DNA from: Streptomyces griseoruber
GTDB lineage: Bacteria; Actinomycetota; Actinomycetes; Streptomycetales; Streptomycetaceae
Length of the DNA stretch: 64,000 bases
Assembly: GCF_001514205.1 (NCBI RefSeq)
Contig: NZ_KQ948777.1
Coordinates: 1-64,000, forward strand
Direction of reading: 5' to 3'
Below the pieces are notes generated by a model. It saw nothing but the letters and a program-made list of their open reading frames with translations. It did no database searches and had not been told where the DNA came from. This document shows, one piece after another, positions 61,619 to 64,000 of the stretch (within the stretch, counting starts at the first letter, position 1; the number at the start of each line of letters is the position of its first letter). Position numbers and translations under genes: made by a program.

Positions 61619-64000
61619 ATGCGTACACCCCGTAGGACCCCCACCGCCGGCGCCGAGGCGCCGCCCCCGGTGCGCGGGCGGCGCGCCCACGCCGGGCCGC
61701 CCGCCGACGAGGGCCCGGACGAACAGCCGGGCACGCCGGCCGGCGCGGCGCCCCCGCGCGCGGGACGTCGGCACCTGCGGCCGCGCACCGTACGGGCCAA
61801 GATCGTCTGCCTGCTGATGGTGCCGGTCGTCTCCCTGCTGGCCCTGTGGGCGTACGCCACCGTCAGCACCGCCCAGGACATCTCCCGGCTGCGCCAGTTG
61901 CAGCGGGTGGACTCCCAGGTCCGTACGCCCGTCGCGGCGGCGGTGGCCGCCCTGCAGAACGAGCGGGCGGCCGCCGTCCGGTACGCGACCGAACCCGCCG
62001 CCGGGCGGGACGACGACCTCAGGAGGCTCGCGGAGCGCACGGACGCGGCCGTGGCCCGGCTCCGCCTGGGCGACCACAGCACCGTGGCCGACGGCCAGGA
62101 CCTGCCGGCCGGAGTCGCCCAGCGGCTCGAGACCTTCGTCTCCGGAGCCGAGGGCCTGAGCGCGCTGCGGACCGCCGTGCTCGACGGCGGTGCCGACTGG
62201 CGGGAGGCCTACGACCGGTACACCACCACCCTTTCGGCGGCCTTCCAGGTCGACGGGGCGCTCTCCGGCATCCAGGACGCCGAACTCGGCTCCGACGCGC
62301 GCGTGCTGCTCGAGTTCTCCCGCGCGGGCGAGGCGCTGGCCCAGGAGGACGCCGTCCTCGCGAGCGCCCGCCTGGCAGGCCGCCTGGACGGCGAGCGACT
62401 GCGGCTGTTCACCGGCGCCGTCGCCACCCGTCGTACCTTGGCCGCGTCGGCCGTCGCCGACCTGCGCGGACCTGAACGCACCGCCTGGCAGCGCCTCGCC
62501 GCGGGCAGCGCCTATGCGGCCCTGGCCGCCACCGAGGACCACGTGCTCGCGGGCGGATCGGGCGCGAAAGCGCTTTCGGCCGCTCCGGGGGCCACCTGGG
62601 ACAAGGCCCACGCGCGGGTGCGGGACGACCTGCGCGGAATCGAGTCGGCCGCCGGACGCGACGTCGCGGACCGCGCCGACCCGTTCACCCGCGGAGCACT
62701 CACCCCCGCGGGCGCCGCGGTCCTCTTCGGGCTCGCCGCCGTCGTCGCGTCGCTCGTGATCTCCGTACGCATCGGACGCGGACTCGTCGTGGAACTCGTC
62801 AGCCTGCGCAACAGCGCCCTGGAGATCGCCCGGCGCAAACTCCCCGAGGCCATGCGCAGACTCCGCGCCGGGGACGAGATCGACATCCGCGCCGAGGCGC
62901 CGCCCGGGCCGGCCGCCGAGGACGAGACCGGCCAGGTCGCCGAGGCCCTGACCACGGTGCACCGGGCCGCGCTGCGGGCGGCGGTGGAGCGCGCCGAACT
63001 CGCCAGCGGCATCTCCGGGGTGTTCGTCAACCTCGCCCGCCGCAGCCAGGTCCTCGTCCACCGCCAGCTGAGCCTCCTCGACAGCATGGAGCGCCGCTCC
63101 GACGACCCCGACGAGCTGAGCGACCTCTTCCGGCTCGACCACCTCACCACCCGCATGCGGCGCCACGCCGAGAGCCTGATCATCCTCTCCGGAGCGGCCC
63201 CCGGCCGGGCCTGGCGCCTGCCGGTCTCCCTGACCAACGTGGTCCGCGCCGCGGTCTCCGAGGTCGAGGACTACGCGCGCGTGGAGGTACGGCAGCTTCC
63301 CGAGACCTCCGTCGTCGGCGCCGCCGTCGCGGACCTCACCCATCTGCTCGCCGAACTCGTCGAGAACGCCGCCCAGTTCTCACCGCCGCACACGCGCGTG
63401 CGCGTCACGGGCGAGCCCGTCGGCAACGGCTACGCCGTCGAGGTGGAGGACCGCGGGCTCGGCATGGGCAAGGAGACCCTCGCGGAGGCCAACCGGCGCA
63501 TCGCGCAGTCCGAGGCGCTCGACCTGTTCGACAGCGACCGCCTCGGTCTGTTCGTCGTCAGCAGGCTCTCCGCGCGCCACGGCGTCAAGGTGCATCTGCG
63601 GACCTCGCCCTACGGCGGCACCACCGCGGTCGTCCTCCTGCCGACGGCGCTGCTGCACGGCGGGAAGCCGGAACGTTCCGCCCTGGAGGCGGTGGAGGCC
63701 GAGCAGTCCACGGCCCGCGCGTACGCGCGCGTGCCCGCCCCCGACCGGCCGACGCCCGCACCGGAAGCCGTCCCCGCGCCCGCCGACCGGCCGGCCCTGG
63801 CCGCCCCGGTCCGCGCCGCCGCCGAACCGGCCGCCGCCGACCCCCCGCCCCCCGGAGTCACCGCCTTGCGTCTGCATCGCCCCCCGGACGACGCCGACGG
63901 ATCGGACGACCTCCCGCGCCGGGTCCGGCAGGCGCACCTCGCCCCCCAACTGCGCAGGTCGCTCCCCGAGGAACCGCCTCGGGAGACCCGCCCGCGCGAC
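61619..64000 (+). CDS. nitrate-sensing-type (NIT) histidine kinase, cvn-like, partial
   Basis: The frame is open from ATG 61619 (GAGGAGG before it) to the window end, 794 codons. A Pro/Arg-rich start leads to a first membrane segment (IVCLLMVPVVSLLALWAYAT, about 62-82). The extracellular NIT-like domain follows (AAAVAALQNERAAAVRYATE), then a second segment (AAVLFGLAAVVASLVISVRI, near 365-385), a HAMP-like region, the kinase core NLARRSQVLVHRQLSLLDSM (His box), HLLAELVENAAQFSPP (N box) and DRGLGMG (G box). The tail is Ala/Pro-rich. These kinases usually start conservon (cvn) operons with roadblock, DUF742 and small-GTPase genes, which should follow outside the window. Confidence 0.9.
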   Translation, partial: MRTPRRTPTAGAEAPPPVRGRRAHAGPPADEGPDEQPGTPAGAAPPRAGRRHLRPRTVRAKIVCLLMVPVVSLLALWAYATVSTAQDISRLRQLQRVDSQVRTPVAAAVAALQNERAAAVRYATEPAAGRDDDLRRLAERTDAAVARLRLGDHSTVADGQDLPAGVAQRLETFVSGAEGLSALRTAVLDGGADWREAYDRYTTTLSAAFQVDGALSGIQDAELGSDARVLLEFSRAGEALAQEDAVLASARLAGRLDGERLRLFTGAVATRRTLAASAVADLRGPERTAWQRLAAGSAYAALAATEDHVLAGGSGAKALSAAPGATWDKAHARVRDDLRGIESAAGRDVADRADPFTRGALTPAGAAVLFGLAAVVASLVISVRIGRGLVVELVSLRNSALEIARRKLPEAMRRLRAGDEIDIRAEAPPGPAAEDETGQVAEALTTVHRAALRAAVERAELASGISGVFVNLARRSQVLVHRQLSLLDSMERRSDDPDELSDLFRLDHLTTRMRRHAESLIILSGAAPGRAWRLPVSLTNVVRAAVSEVEDYARVEVRQLPETSVVGAAVADLTHLLAELVENAAQFSPPHTRVRVTGEPVGNGYAVEVEDRGLGMGKETLAEANRRIAQSEALDLFDSDRLGLFVVSRLSARHGVKVHLRTSPYGGTTAVVLLPTALLHGGKPERSALEAVEAEQSTARAYARVPAPDRPTPAPEAVPAPADRPALAAPVRAAAEPAAADPPPPGVTALRLHRPPDDADGSDDLPRRVRQAHLAPQLRRSLPEEPPRETRPRD

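Overview
The window looks like a chromosomal segment from a Streptomyces or close relative. GC is very high, with strong third-position GC bias, many GTG/TTG starts, four-base ATGA/GTGA gene overlaps, and typical streptomycete genes: single-chain L-serine dehydratase, a mycothiol glycosyltransferase, DUF2236 oxygenases, paired PadR/hydrolase genes and a nitrate-sensing-type histidine kinase. No rRNA, tRNA, CRISPR array or intact insertion sequence was recognised.

Layout. (1) 1-2868: the end of glyA, then sdaA and an mshA-type glycosyltransferase, all on +. (2) 3022-14100: a nitrate respiration island. narG-narH-narJ-narI and a VKOR/DsbB-like gene are translationally coupled on the minus strand. 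On + follow a decayed cupredoxin (nitrite-reductase-like) fragment, a broken membrane gene, an Acg-type nitroreductase and narK. DosR/OsdR-like boxes lie about 95-105 bp before narG and narK. (3) 14101-16235: a decayed zone with a RidA gene and remnants of a PadR/ABC-ATPase/FtsX operon. (4) 16385-32156: a glycoside-use island. It holds a family-5 ABC importer, a TetR regulator, a TIM-barrel isomerase, GH78 rhamnosidase, MFS carrier, GH2 beta-glucuronidase, SDR and GH1 beta-glucosidase. The same ~90 bp regulatory element precedes both the ABC operon and the GH1 operon. None of the three glycosidases shows a signal peptide, so import before cleavage is likely.

(5) 32720-39830: a sensor-like membrane protein without an output domain, two tandem XRE/MLTR regulators, an aldehyde dehydrogenase with its GAF regulator (preceded by five 13-bp repeats), and a Tat-exported amidase. 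(6) 39992-44066: the xylose locus (ROK repressor, xylB, divergent xylA), with thirteen degenerate 8-bp repeats filling the ROK-xylB gap. (7) 44187-52210: small membrane peptides, a secreted phytase-like esterase, a coupled SNF2 helicase/SWIM protein pair and hypothetical genes. (8) 52484-57669: an acyl-CoA dehydrogenase pseudogene, then a compact catabolic cluster of VOC protein, IclR regulator, CaiB CoA-transferase, citrate-synthase-like lyase and alpha/beta hydrolase. A shared palindrome lies at the VOC and CoA-transferase promoters and a half-like version at the IclR promoter. (9) 57738-64000: a DUF2236 oxygenase, a PadR/hydrolase divergent pair with a perfect 22-bp palindrome, a methyltransferase, an MHYT membrane sensor and the start of a large histidine kinase that runs off the window.

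The best candidates for undescribed biology are the IclR-controlled VOC/CoA-transferase/lyase/hydrolase pathway, the glycoside regulon with its duplicated composite element, and the unusual tandem-repeat control regions. Functions come from motif and family recognition by eye; no database search was possible.
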